Positions 1-7,722 of a stretch of 40,473 nucleotides of DNA are shown in pieces (the first letter of the stretch is position 1; each line of letters begins with the position of its first letter). The translations under genes and the position numbers were made by a program. A model generated the notes under the pieces. It saw nothing but the letters and a program-made list of their open reading frames with translations, did not search any database and was not told the origin of the DNA. The stretch lies in the NCBI GenBank assembly GCA_001072465.1, contig JVKM01000054.1, forward strand, positions 1-40,473, read 5' to 3'. Source of the DNA: Xylanimonas cellulosilytica. Its GTDB lineage: Bacteria > Actinomycetota > Actinomycetes > Actinomycetales > Actinomycetaceae.

Positions 1-17
1 GACGTCGAAGGAGCATC

Positions 18-368
18 ATGGCCGGCGATCTTGTCATCGAAGAGGGGGACCTCGAAGTCCTGCGCGACCGCACGAGAGATCTGTCCGGCAGGCTGCAGTC
101 GGTGACGGTCGCGACGGCGGGCGACTACATTTCCTCTGCAGTGGGTGGTAGTCCGCTCGCAGGGCAGGGGCGCAGCGCGGGTGAGACGATTGACGAGGCG
201 GTCATTGCGCTGACGCGTGACCTGGACGACTTCTCCCAGTCCGTGAATGACTCGATCAATGCCTATAACGCGACCGAAAATAAAGCTGCGGTGAGCTTCC
301 AGCAGACCGCACACGGTGGTCCTGCGATGACGATGGATGACCTGCTGCGCATGAGGGAGGAGCAGTAA
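18..368 (+). CDS. Small WXG100-like helical protein, candidate T7SS partner
   Basis: Predicted 116-residue, mostly helical, soluble protein with no signal peptide or membrane segment. Size, acidic helical character and position directly before a DUF1023 hydrolase suggest an ESAT-6/WXG100-like secretion partner. No clear W-x-G turn is visible, so family membership is inferred from context. The ATG is preceded by GGAG at good spacing. The stop codon overlaps the next ATG (TAATG, one base), so the two genes are translationally coupled. The true function could also be that of a simple chaperone for the downstream hydrolase. Confidence 0.75.
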   Translation: MAGDLVIEEGDLEVLRDRTRDLSGRLQSVTVATAGDYISSAVGGSPLAGQGRSAGETIDEAVIALTRDLDDFSQSVNDSINAYNATENKAAVSFQQTAHGGPAMTMDDLLRMREEQ

Positions 369-2044
369 TGGCGACCTGGGCGGACATTCAGAGCTGGGAT
401 CACAACGCCATCATCGAGGCTGAGGACCTCATCGAGGCCGAGGTGCGCGAGGCGCGTGAGATCATCGCCGACCTCGAGCACGCCGCGAACGACATCCGAT
501 CTCAGGGCGAGGCGCCTGACCGGATGCGTCAGCGGCTCACCGAGATCCAGGACAAGCTGGACTCGCGCCTCAATGAACTCACCGAATACGCGCTGGCGAC
601 AGCGGAGCTGCACGGGTACGTGAGTCGGGTTGTGGCCATGCGAAAGTCCGCGTGGGAGGTTGCGGCAGAAATCAGTGCCACGATCAGTGAGTCCGGTGAA
701 GCGAAGCTAGAAGCGGTATCTGGTGAAGAAGATCCCAATCGTGGAAATAAGTATCTGGAGATGTGTGATCTCATTAGCGATGCGATCGCGATTGCAACCG
801 AGGCGGAGGATGCCGTTGGACCCCGATATAAGGCCCTGGCCGACGGGCAGTACGCTATGTCCGAGGGACGCCACTCGGAGTCCGCGGGCCTGGCAAACGA
901 CGCTGACCCCTCATGGACCCCCGAGGAAGTGTCTGTTTGGTGGGGCTTGCTCTCCGAGTCTGAACGTGTGGCGCTCATCAGCAAGGATCCGGAAAAGTAC
1001 GGGAACCTGGACGGCATCGACATGGCGTCGCGAGCAAGGGCCAATGAGATTGTGCTTCTGGGACCCAAGAATCTCGCGGGAGAGCATATTCCAGGAGCTG
1101 GGTTGTTGGGGGAGGCTGAGAACGAGTATGGGCGCCTAGAGGAGGCTGTCAACGATGCGATCAGGACGGGTGCGGATGATGGGCGCCTCAATGACCTCCT
1201 GAGGCAGCAGAACGATGCATGGAATCGTCTGCAGGATCTGAGGGCTCTTCGTGATCAGCTGAGAGACCCGGAAGTGACACTCGTTGCACTGCAGCCAGGC
1301 AAACCGGGCGAAAACGTCCGCGCCGCTCTTGCCATCGGAGATGTCGATCATGCAGACCATGTCGCTACGCTTGTTCCGGGAAGAACCACCAATTGCCGTG
1401 ACTCTGCTGGCCTGAATGTTGGCTATGCCCAGAATCTAAGAGCTGCAGCGGCTGAGCAAGGAAAAATCGATGAGAGCAAGGTTGCGACTATTGCCTGGAT
1501 GAACTATCACGCTCCTCAGGCAGGAGCTGATGGGAGCGTCATGTTCACTGGCCGTGCTGGGGCGGGGGCGGACCCCCTTAGGAACTTCATGACGGGCATC
1601 CACACATGGCGTGCGGAGCAGGGGCTCGACGTACACCAGAGTGGAATTACTCATTCTTACGGATCGACGACCGGCGGCTTCGCAATGCGTGACATTGGCG
1701 AAGGGGTCGTTGACGACTATGCGTACACGGGATCTCCGGGGGCGGGTGTGTATTCCGTGGAATCCCTTGGTGTCGACAAAGAGCATGTCTGGGTCTCGGG
1801 GATCACACATCTCGACGGGGTTTTGGGAATGGGAACAGACTGGAATTTCGGTCGGGACCCCAGGGACCTCGAAGGTATTGGGCATTTGTCAGGAGATGCG
1901 ACTGGAGCGCGCGGGTATACGTCAGGTGAGGGGGATAGCTATGCCAATCATTCGATGTACTTCGTGGCACCGGAAGATGATAATACGCAAAACTATGCAC
2001 TGAACGACCTTGGTGCAGTGATTGCGGGGACTAAGGAGCGGTGA
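368..2044 (+). CDS. DUF1023 alpha/beta-hydrolase with helical N-terminus, candidate T7SS effector
   Basis: 558 residues. Residues 1-170 are predicted helical and coiled, as in T7SS substrates that pair with a WXG100-like protein. Residues ~182-226 hold the segment common upstream of DUF1023 domains (W..L.E.ER..L....P...GNLDGI...RA.AN). The hydrolase domain (~300-540) has the strand IAWMNYHAPQ and the nucleophile elbow THSYGS, with Ser430 the likely nucleophile; the first Gly of GxSxG is replaced by Thr428. A likely catalytic His is near 528 (YANHS). There is no signal peptide, so any export would be through T7SS. It is coupled to the genes on both sides. Base composition falls well below that of purB in its second half and in the array behind it. 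Role as a secreted esterase/lipase is inference; family assignment is firm. Confidence 0.85.
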   Translation: MATWADIQSWDHNAIIEAEDLIEAEVREAREIIADLEHAANDIRSQGEAPDRMRQRLTEIQDKLDSRLNELTEYALATAELHGYVSRVVAMRKSAWEVAAEISATISESGEAKLEAVSGEEDPNRGNKYLEMCDLISDAIAIATEAEDAVGPRYKALADGQYAMSEGRHSESAGLANDADPSWTPEEVSVWWGLLSESERVALISKDPEKYGNLDGIDMASRARANEIVLLGPKNLAGEHIPGAGLLGEAENEYGRLEEAVNDAIRTGADDGRLNDLLRQQNDAWNRLQDLRALRDQLRDPEVTLVALQPGKPGENVRAALAIGDVDHADHVATLVPGRTTNCRDSAGLNVGYAQNLRAAAAEQGKIDESKVATIAWMNYHAPQAGADGSVMFTGRAGAGADPLRNFMTGIHTWRAEQGLDVHQSGITHSYGSTTGGFAMRDIGEGVVDDYAYTGSPGAGVYSVESLGVDKEHVWVSGITHLDGVLGMGTDWNFGRDPRDLEGIGHLSGDATGARGYTSGEGDSYANHSMYFVAPEDDNTQNYALNDLGAVIAGTKER

Positions 2045-2703
2045 TGAGACAGAAGATGCTGTCCTGTCTTGCGGTTTTGTCTCTGCCTTTCCTCGTAACG
2101 TCGTGCCTGTCGGATGATGCCAACGCCTACTTTGGGCACAACGAGGGGAGCGTTCCCATGTTGGAGCGTCAAACAGTGGAGGCGTATCTCAAGGAAACGC
2201 TCCCGAGATACGCAGACATCGTTGAGGACGTCGCAATGGAAGCTGGTGGGACGGTTGGTACAGCTGAAGAGAGTCGTAGTAGTGCCTGTGGGGAACAGGG
2301 CGATAACCTCTATCGTATTCGTTTTGGGCGTGTGTTTATTCCGTTGATTGAGTTTGAGGATCTGCGTCGAGTGGTGTGGGAGGGCGCTCAGCGTAACGGT
2401 TTCGACTACTCGTCAGATCCAGAGCCCGTAGACAAACTTAAGAAACGGCGTGTTCAGGTCACGGATTCGGACGGCTCCTCGATTGAGTTCCTTCACTTTG
2501 ACAATGACGTTATTTCCGTCAGTATTTCCTCGGGGTGTCGGCCTGCTGAGAAGCCCAATTATCGCAATGGGTACTTCCACATCCCCACGGTGCAAGAGTT
2601 GTTGCCGGATGTGGCGATTGTTGAGGCATTTGGAGAGGACGGCAGCGAGAACACAACGATATTCCGCCAGGCGAAGCCCGGTGGCGGGCAGTCGGGGAGC
2701 TGA
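2044..2703 (+). CDS. Lipoprotein, paralogue 1 of the five-gene surface array
   Basis: Signal peptide with lipobox LVTSC (lipidated Cys at about residue 21), so it is predicted to be anchored on the outer face of the membrane. The mature part carries the array signature R-Q-T-V-E-x-Y, an E-x-G-G motif, one Cys near the middle (SSACG) and a second in SSGC, likely a disulfide. The ATG at 2044 is preferred over GTG 2041 because GGAG at 2035-2038 then has 5-base spacing. It overlaps the hydrolase stop by one base (TGATG). No known domain recognised. Low GC compared with flanking housekeeping genes. Confidence 0.8.
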   Translation: MRQKMLSCLAVLSLPFLVTSCLSDDANAYFGHNEGSVPMLERQTVEAYLKETLPRYADIVEDVAMEAGGTVGTAEESRSSACGEQGDNLYRIRFGRVFIPLIEFEDLRRVVWEGAQRNGFDYSSDPEPVDKLKKRRVQVTDSDGSSIEFLHFDNDVISVSISSGCRPAEKPNYRNGYFHIPTVQELLPDVAIVEAFGEDGSENTTIFRQAKPGGGQSGS

Positions 2704-2705
2704 CG

Positions 2706-3380
2706 GTGGTGAAGAAGCGGACTGTGGTGAGTGCCGTTTTTGCTGTGGCTGCGGTGGTCGCTGCTGCTGTTGTGAACCAGGTGTGGATTTCACGTCAGGG
2801 TGGGCCTGTGTCATTTGGAGAGCGTCAGAGCGTGGAGGAATACATGGGGCACAACCTGTCGGAAGAGCCGCGTATGGCTGGACAGCTGGTTGCTGAGACT
2901 GGCGGTGAACTGCGAATTGCTGGTCTGCCGTACGTCCAGACGTGCGGTGTGGGGCCGACACAGGGGTATCGTCTGCGTGGTTTCACCATGGTGACTCCAT
3001 CGATTTCTTTTGATCGGCTTGAGGAGCTTGTGAAGGCCCGTCATCGCGATGGTGTGACGGTGGTGTGGGCGCAGAACGAGTATCAGAAGGATGGGACTAG
3101 GAACATATTCCTCAATGATCGTGAGGGTAATTCTGTGCAGTATAAGTACTCGGAGGATGGCATTGTCATGAGTTCTCACTCCGCGTGTTTGCCGACGGAT
3201 AAGCCCCTGGATGATCCGGGTCAGTTCGTTCTGCCGTCGGTGGAGGAAGCATTCTCGGGCGTGCACGTGACGGTCAGCGACAACACGGATCCGGACCTGC
3301 ACCCGGTCCCCACGCTCACCCCGGGCGCTCACAACACCCCCCAGTCCGGCGCCCAGAGCGGTGCCCAGTCGGGGGAGTGA
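2706..3380 (+). CDS. N-terminally membrane-anchored protein, paralogue 2 of the array
   Basis: 224 residues from GTG 2706 (GGAG six bases upstream). A short basic start (VKK) and one hydrophobic segment (~6-26) without a lipobox predict a type II anchor with the body outside the cell. The body shares the array signature: ERQSVEEY, AETGGEL, a Cys in YVQTC and a second in HSACLP. The C-terminus is a Pro/Thr/Gln/Ser linker ending in repeated SGAQ units. It is very similar to the protein at 4059-4733 and more distantly related to the three lipoproteins beside it. Function unknown; immunity or accessory factor for the upstream hydrolase is an inference. Confidence 0.8.
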   Translation: MVKKRTVVSAVFAVAAVVAAAVVNQVWISRQGGPVSFGERQSVEEYMGHNLSEEPRMAGQLVAETGGELRIAGLPYVQTCGVGPTQGYRLRGFTMVTPSISFDRLEELVKARHRDGVTVVWAQNEYQKDGTRNIFLNDREGNSVQYKYSEDGIVMSSHSACLPTDKPLDDPGQFVLPSVEEAFSGVHVTVSDNTDPDLHPVPTLTPGAHNTPQSGAQSGAQSGE

Positions 3381-3384
3381 TGGT

Positions 3385-4056
3385 ATGAGTTCTCGGTGGG
3401 TGATGGCAGCCGCTGCTACCTGCGCCTCGCTGCTTCTGGCAGCGTGCGTGCCGGGGCTGTCGGATGATGCTGGACTGTATCTTGGGCGCGGTAGCGGGAG
3501 CATACCTATCTCCGAGGGACAGACGACGGAGGTTCACATCAGGGATACCCTGCCCCGGTATCTGGGCATCATCGAGGAGGTCGTCGTCGAGTCCGGTGGT
3601 GTGCTAGGAGTCAGTGGCAAGAATCGAGTTGACAGTTGCCTGACGAAGGACACGACCGACATGGATATCGACTGGATGATGATGGTTATTCCTGCGATCG
3701 ATTATGAGGATTTGCGTCGGATGGTTGTCGAGGGGGCGCAGCGTAACGGCTTCGGATATTCGTGGGATCCGGTACGCAGAGATAGACTCAACTCTCGCAC
3801 TGTTACTGTCGGGGATGGCTACGGGAATAATCTGAGTTTCTATCACCACGAGGCTAAGGACAGCATTGTCATTAGTTTGTATTCGGGGTGTATGTTCCCG
3901 TCCCAGCCTCTCGATCCGGACACCCCGCGGTGGTCATATCCGCTTCCTAGCCTCGAAGAGATGTTTCCGAATCTGACAATCGTGCAGGCCTTTGATGATA
4001 ACGGCGACGAGAATCCTGAGTTGCGTCCGCAGTCGGGAACTCAGTCGGGAGAATGA
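3385..4056 (+). CDS. Lipoprotein, paralogue 3 of the array
   Basis: Start at ATG 3385 (MSSRW...), because GGGGGAG lies seven bases upstream and the signal peptide then begins naturally; an in-frame start at 3361 would add eight unneeded residues. Lipobox LLAAC gives a lipidated cysteine. The mature region has the array pattern: GQTTEVHI, VESGGVLG, Cys in VDSCL and Cys in YSGCM, then LEEMFPNLTIV and a QSGTQSG tail. It is the closest relative of the gene at 4738. In a sample of 60 bases (3661-3720) I count 45% GC, far below the flanking purB gene. Confidence 0.8.
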   Translation: MSSRWVMAAAATCASLLLAACVPGLSDDAGLYLGRGSGSIPISEGQTTEVHIRDTLPRYLGIIEEVVVESGGVLGVSGKNRVDSCLTKDTTDMDIDWMMMVIPAIDYEDLRRMVVEGAQRNGFGYSWDPVRRDRLNSRTVTVGDGYGNNLSFYHHEAKDSIVISLYSGCMFPSQPLDPDTPRWSYPLPSLEEMFPNLTIVQAFDDNGDENPELRPQSGTQSGE

Positions 4057-4058
4057 AC

Positions 4059-4733
4059 ATGACGAAGAAGTGGACTCCAGCACGCGTGGGTGCGTGGTGC
4101 GTCGCGGTGGTGGCGGTGCTCGTCTTCTGCTGGCTGGCGTTGATGTGGTTCGGCGGCAGCGTGCCCTTCCGCGACCGTCAGAGCCTTGACGAGTACGTTG
4201 ATGAGAAGCTGCCGCAGCTTTCGCAGATTGCCGGTCAGGTGGCCGCCGAGACCGGTGGCGAGCTGATGGTGATGGGCTTGCCGTATGTGCAGGTGTGTGG
4301 CAGTGGTGATACTCAGGGGTATCGGGTGGTTGGCTACACCACGGTGGCTCCGTCGATGTCCTTTGAACGGCTCGAGAAACTGGTGAAAGAAAACAAGCAC
4401 GATTGGTCGTCGACCGTGCAGGTGGAGAAGGAAATTGACAGGGATGGTACTCGGGATATTCGGCTGATCGACAAATACGGTGGCCTCTCCGAGTTCAAGT
4501 TTTCGGAGGACTCTATTGCCATGAGGTCGCGCTCCGCGTGTTTGCCGACGGATAAGCCTCTGGATGATCCCGGTCAGTTCGTCCTGCCGTCGGTGGAGGA
4601 GGCGTTCCCGGGCATGCACGTGACGATCAGCGACAACACGAAGCCGGATCTGCATCCGGTTCCTACGCTGACACCGGGTGCTAACGTCACCCCACAATCC
4701 GGTGCCCAGAGCGGCGCCCAGTCGGGGGAGTGA
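4059..4733 (+). CDS. N-terminally membrane-anchored protein, paralogue 4 of the array
   Basis: A single hydrophobic segment follows a basic start (MTKKW...), with no lipobox, so a TM-anchored extracytoplasmic protein is predicted. Two starts are possible: ATG 4053, which overlaps the previous stop as ATGA, or ATG 4059, which is seven bases after GGGAG and is preferred. The body repeats the features of paralogue 2: DRQSLDEY, AETGGEL, Cys in YVQVC, Cys in RSACLP, and the same LPSVEEAFPG block and SGAQ tail. The high identity to paralogue 2 in the C-terminal third suggests recent duplication of a lipoprotein-plus-TM gene pair. Confidence 0.8.
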   Translation: MTKKWTPARVGAWCVAVVAVLVFCWLALMWFGGSVPFRDRQSLDEYVDEKLPQLSQIAGQVAAETGGELMVMGLPYVQVCGSGDTQGYRVVGYTTVAPSMSFERLEKLVKENKHDWSSTVQVEKEIDRDGTRDIRLIDKYGGLSEFKFSEDSIAMRSRSACLPTDKPLDDPGQFVLPSVEEAFPGMHVTISDNTKPDLHPVPTLTPGANVTPQSGAQSGAQSGE

Positions 4734-4737
4734 TGGT

Positions 4738-5421
4738 ATGAGTTCTCGGTGGATAATGGCAGCCACTGCCGCCTGTGCCTCGCTGCTCCTTGCAGCGTGC
4801 GTGCCAGGGCTGTCGGATGATGCCGGCCTGTATTTTGGGCGCAATGACGGGAGTGAGGCTATCTCGGAGCGTCAGACTGTGGAGGTTTACATCCGTGATA
4901 CTGCACCTCGGTATGCGGGCATCATTGAGGACGTTGCACGCGAAGCCGGTGGTGTTCTTGGGGTTAATGGCGATTCTCGATATCGTGATTGCGCGACGCG
5001 GGATGAGACAGAGGTCAATATCGCTTGGGCGGACTTGTACGTCGCATTAATCGACTATGACGACCTGCGTCGGATCGTCTGTGAGGGGGCGCAGCGCAAC
5101 GGTTTTGCCTACTCAGCAACACCGGACTACAGCGGAAAGTACAATAGCCGAAGTGTTGCCGTTGGGGACGAGGGCGGGACTCTTGTCGCTTTTACCCATC
5201 TTGAGGGCAAGGGCTTCATCAACATTAGCTTTCATTCGGGGTGCATGCTTCCAACTCATACCTATGATTTGGATACCCCGTACAAGCAATTGCCACTTCC
5301 TTCTGTTGAAGAAATGTTCCCGAACCTCAGGATTGTTGATGCTTTTGACGAAAACTCCAATCTGAACCCGGAGTTGAGTTCTCAGTCGGGGGCCCAAAGC
5401 GGCACCCAGTCGGGCTCGTAA
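4738..5421 (+). CDS. Lipoprotein, paralogue 5 of the array
   Basis: Start at ATG 4738 (MSSRWIMAAT...), seven bases after GGGGGAG. The signal peptide and lipobox LLAAC are nearly identical to paralogue 3, while the mature domain has diverged, a pattern of conserved anchor and variable body. Array features kept: ERQTVEVYI, REAGGVLG, Cys in YRDCA, Cys in HSGCM, VEEMFPNLRIV and a repeated QSG tail. It is the last gene of the plus-strand module; a hairpin at 5461-5497 follows. Function unknown. Confidence 0.8.
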   Translation: MSSRWIMAATAACASLLLAACVPGLSDDAGLYFGRNDGSEAISERQTVEVYIRDTAPRYAGIIEDVAREAGGVLGVNGDSRYRDCATRDETEVNIAWADLYVALIDYDDLRRIVCEGAQRNGFAYSATPDYSGKYNSRSVAVGDEGGTLVAFTHLEGKGFINISFHSGCMLPTHTYDLDTPYKQLPLPSVEEMFPNLRIVDAFDENSNLNPELSSQSGAQSGTQSGS

Positions 5422-5460
5422 ACCTGCCCCGGCCTCGTCGATATAGCCGAGAAACGGCGA

Positions 5461-5497
5461 ACGGCGGCGAGGCGCGGACCAACCGCGCACCCGCCGT
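5461..5497. terminator. Hairpin between convergent genes
   Basis: A two-part stem: 5461-5467 pairs with 5491-5497 (7 bp) and 5472-5477 pairs with 5483-5488 (6 bp) around an ACCAA loop. It lies between the lipoprotein array and purB, which converge. No T-run, so it is only a plausible bidirectional terminator. Confidence 0.4.
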
Positions 5498-5512
5498 CCC
5501 AGCCGATAGAGC

Positions 5513-6970
5513 TCAGGCCTCCCAGCGCGCCAGGCGCTCGGACAGGCCGATGTAGGTCGCGGGGGTTAGCGCAAGGAGGCGCTCCTCCACCTCGGCCGGC
5601 AGACCCAGGCCCGCGATGAACTCACGCATGTCTTCCGCGCCCACCTCGTGGCCGCGCGTCAGCTCCTTAAGGCGCTCGTACGGGTTCGCCATGCCGGTCG
5701 CGCCCGCGATCGCAGCGGCGCGCATCGCCTGCTGGACGGCCTCGCCGAGCACCGCCCAATTCGCGTCCAAATCCTGCGCCATACGAGCCGCGTTGATCTC
5801 GATGCCATCCAGGCCGCGCACCAGGTTGTCGTAGGCCAGCACAGCGTGACCGAACGCCACGCCCACGTTGCGCTGCGTCGTCGAATCCGTCAGGTCGCGC
5901 TGCATGCGGCTGGTCACCAGCGTCGACGCCAGCGAATCCAGCAGCGCGTTCGACACCTCCAGGTTCGCCTCCGCGTTCTCGAAGCGGATCGGGTTGACCT
6001 TGTGCGGCATCGTCGACGATCCCGTCGAGCCCTGCGCCGCCAGGTTCTGGTGGAAGTAATCCATCGAAATGTAGGTCCATGCGTCCGTCGCCAGGTTGTG
6101 GGCGATACGGCCCGCGCGCGCCACGTCCGAGTACAGCTCGGCCTGCCAGTCGTGCGACTCGATCTGCGTGGTCAGCGGGTTCCACGTCAGGCCCAGGCCC
6201 TCCACGAACGAGCGGGCCAGCGTCGGCCAATCCGCGCCCGGCACGGACACGACGTGCGCGGCCCACGTGCCCGTCGCGCCGTTGATCTTGCCCAGGTACT
6301 CCGTGGCCTCGACGCGCTTGATCTGGCGCGACAGACGGTGCGCGAACACCGCCATCTCCTTGCCGACCGTCACGGGGGTCGCCGGCTGGCCGTGCGTGTG
6401 CGCCAGCATCGGGACGGCCGCCCCGGCCTCGGCGAGGCCACGCAGGCGATCGAGGAGCGCACGGATCGCGGGCAGCCACACCTGCTCGGTCGCTGCCTTG
6501 ATGGTCAGCGCGTACGCCAGGTTGTTGATGTCCTCGGAGGTGCAGAAGATGTGGACGACCTCGCGCAGGGACGGCAGATTCGTGCCCTCGCCCAGCTTCT
6601 CGGAGGCGGCCTCGAGGTATTCGCCGATCAGGTATTCGACGGCCTTGACGTCGTGGCGGGTGACGGCCTCGAACTCGCCCAGGCGCTTGATGTGGTCGGC
6701 ACCGAAGTCGCGCGTGAGGGCGCGCAGGTAGTCGCGCTCGGCATCGGTCAGTGCCGGGGCGCCGGGCAGGACCGAGTTGTCGAGTAGGAAAATCAGCCAC
6801 TCGATCTCGACGTGCACGCGCGCGCGGTTCAGGCCCGCCTCGGACAGGTAGTTCGCCAGGGGCGCGGCCACCGCGCGGTAGCGGCCGTCCAGCGGGCTGA
6901 GCGGTTCACCCCCGCCCGCCAGGTCCGAATAGCCGTGGGCAGTGGAGAACAGTGTCATCGTGTCGCTCAT
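5513..6970 (-). CDS. purB: Adenylosuccinate lyase
   Basis: 485 residues from ATG 6970 (MSDTMTLF...). Adenylosuccinate lyase catalyses two beta-eliminations in purine synthesis (SAICAR to AICAR, and adenylosuccinate to AMP) in the cytoplasm. Diagnostic features are SPLDGRY near residue 25, HTHGQPAT at 192-199 carrying a catalytic His, and the superfamily signature SSTMPHKVNP at 318-327 with the mobile-loop serine. Length is normal for the family. The open frame extends upstream to 7441, but that part reads through the divergent intergenic region and shows no homology-like features, so the downstream ATG is chosen. It stands alone here, with no other pur genes in the window. Confidence 0.95.
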   Translation of the reverse strand: MSDTMTLFSTAHGYSDLAGGGEPLSPLDGRYRAVAAPLANYLSEAGLNRARVHVEIEWLIFLLDNSVLPGAPALTDAERDYLRALTRDFGADHIKRLGEFEAVTRHDVKAVEYLIGEYLEAASEKLGEGTNLPSLREVVHIFCTSEDINNLAYALTIKAATEQVWLPAIRALLDRLRGLAEAGAAVPMLAHTHGQPATPVTVGKEMAVFAHRLSRQIKRVEATEYLGKINGATGTWAAHVVSVPGADWPTLARSFVEGLGLTWNPLTTQIESHDWQAELYSDVARAGRIAHNLATDAWTYISMDYFHQNLAAQGSTGSSTMPHKVNPIRFENAEANLEVSNALLDSLASTLVTSRMQRDLTDSTTQRNVGVAFGHAVLAYDNLVRGLDGIEINAARMAQDLDANWAVLGEAVQQAMRAAAIAGATGMANPYERLKELTRGHEVGAEDMREFIAGLGLPAEVEERLLALTPATYIGLSERLARWEA

Positions 6971-7088
6971 ACCCCTATCTTCCCAGAACGAGGGGCCATC
7001 GGGACGCAGAGTCCGCTCGGCGGTTCGTGGCGTGGGTAACGTACGAGGCCGGGGCTGAGTGGGTGCGCGCGTGACGGCCCCGGGCGTG

Positions 7089-7130
7089 TCGTCCACAGGG
7101 GCGGGTTGCGTCGGGCGCTTATCCACAGGG
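7089..7130. promoter_or_regulatory. Pair of DnaA-box-like sites upstream of the second T7SS module
   Basis: TCGTCCACAGGGG at 7089-7101 and TTATCCACAGGG at 7119-7130, exactly 30 bases apart start to start. TTATCCACA matches the classical DnaA box; TCGTCCACA has one deviation from the actinobacterial box TTGTCCACA. They lie between purB (minus) and the gene at 7214 (plus). The same motif with a GGGG tail recurs as pairs at 25257/25317 and 28746/28776. Confidence 0.5.
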
Positions 7131-7213
7131 AGTGCCGCGCGGCTGGTGGTGGGGGAATAGGGCGGAGTAGCGTGCGAGGACAAGCAACGACTCTTCCAAC
7201 GATGGGAGACACC

Positions 7214-7519
7214 ATGATCCTCGATCCGACCAGCCCAGGCCTGTCCCTCCAAGCCGCCCAGGGCCTCGTCGACGGCCTGCGCGGGGTGCTCGTTGGCGCG
7301 TCGTGCCCGCAGTGGACAGGAGTGGGAGGCGACTCCTACCGGGCGCGCTGCGGCGAGGTCGTCGCCGGCGCTCAGGCAGTCCTCGAGCAGATCCAGCAGG
7401 CCCTCGACCTTGTCCCAGCCTTCGACGCGGAGCGGGCGCACGGCCTCACGCGCAGCCTCGCCGAGTCCGCCGAATCAGCCGTACTCCATCCCGAACTCGT
7501 CATGCTGGGAGCGTGGTGA
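7214..7519 (+). CDS. WXG100-like small protein
   Basis: 101 residues, predicted two-helix hairpin with a W-x-G-like centre (QWTGVGGDSY) between helices rich in Ala, Gln and Glu, as expected of an ESX/WXG100 secretion partner. ATG 7214 follows GGGAGA at short spacing; ATG 7202 is an alternative adding four residues. The stop overlaps the GTG of the next small gene. First gene of a likely three-gene module ending in a lipase-like protein, comparable in layout to the genes at 18-2044. Confidence 0.75.
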   Translation: MILDPTSPGLSLQAAQGLVDGLRGVLVGASCPQWTGVGGDSYRARCGEVVAGAQAVLEQIQQALDLVPAFDAERAHGLTRSLAESAESAVLHPELVMLGAW

Positions 7520-7722
7520 CCGTGGCTTTCGATCCGAACCGACACGTGTCCGTGTCCTCGGGATCCTTCAGCGTCGACGTCAACGAGCTGTGCGCCACGC
7601 ACACCCTCGTCACGTACGAAGAGAACCTCTCGATCGGACCCGCGCGCCTCGCGCTCAACGCTGCCCTCGCGAGGCGGACCTGGCCTCGCTCTTTGCTCCG
7701 GAGACGGTGGCCGGCCTCATAG
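7513..7722 (+). CDS. Small ORF, probably the N-terminal part of the downstream lipase gene (frameshifted)
   Basis: About 69 residues from GTG 7513, overlapping the previous stop. It begins V-x-x-VAFDPNRH, closely resembling the start of the T7SS-type protein at 33236-33706 (VADVAFDSNKH). The reading frame makes sense to about residue 52 (LALNAALA), then turns into an Arg-rich tail. The frame that continues the helix (READLASLF) starts at 7668, one base back. A single coding sequence broken by an indel in the CG-rich run around 7666-7671 is the simplest reading; a genuine short overlapping gene is possible. Confidence 0.55.
   Translation: MVTVAFDPNRHVSVSSGSFSVDVNELCATHTLVTYEENLSIGPARLALNAALARRTWPRSLLRRRWPAS

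Noticed and set aside
5648-6787. Long plus-strand frame inside purB
   Set aside because: Arg/His/Val-rich translation typical of the antisense of a GC-rich gene.
7089-7130. Replication origin
   Set aside because: Only two DnaA-like boxes, no dnaA/dnaN/gyr genes and no AT-rich unwinding region nearby.
6971-7441. N-terminal extension of purB
   Set aside because: The frame is open to 7441 but crosses the divergent promoter region and the start of the 7214 gene. The MSDTMTLF start gives the normal family length.
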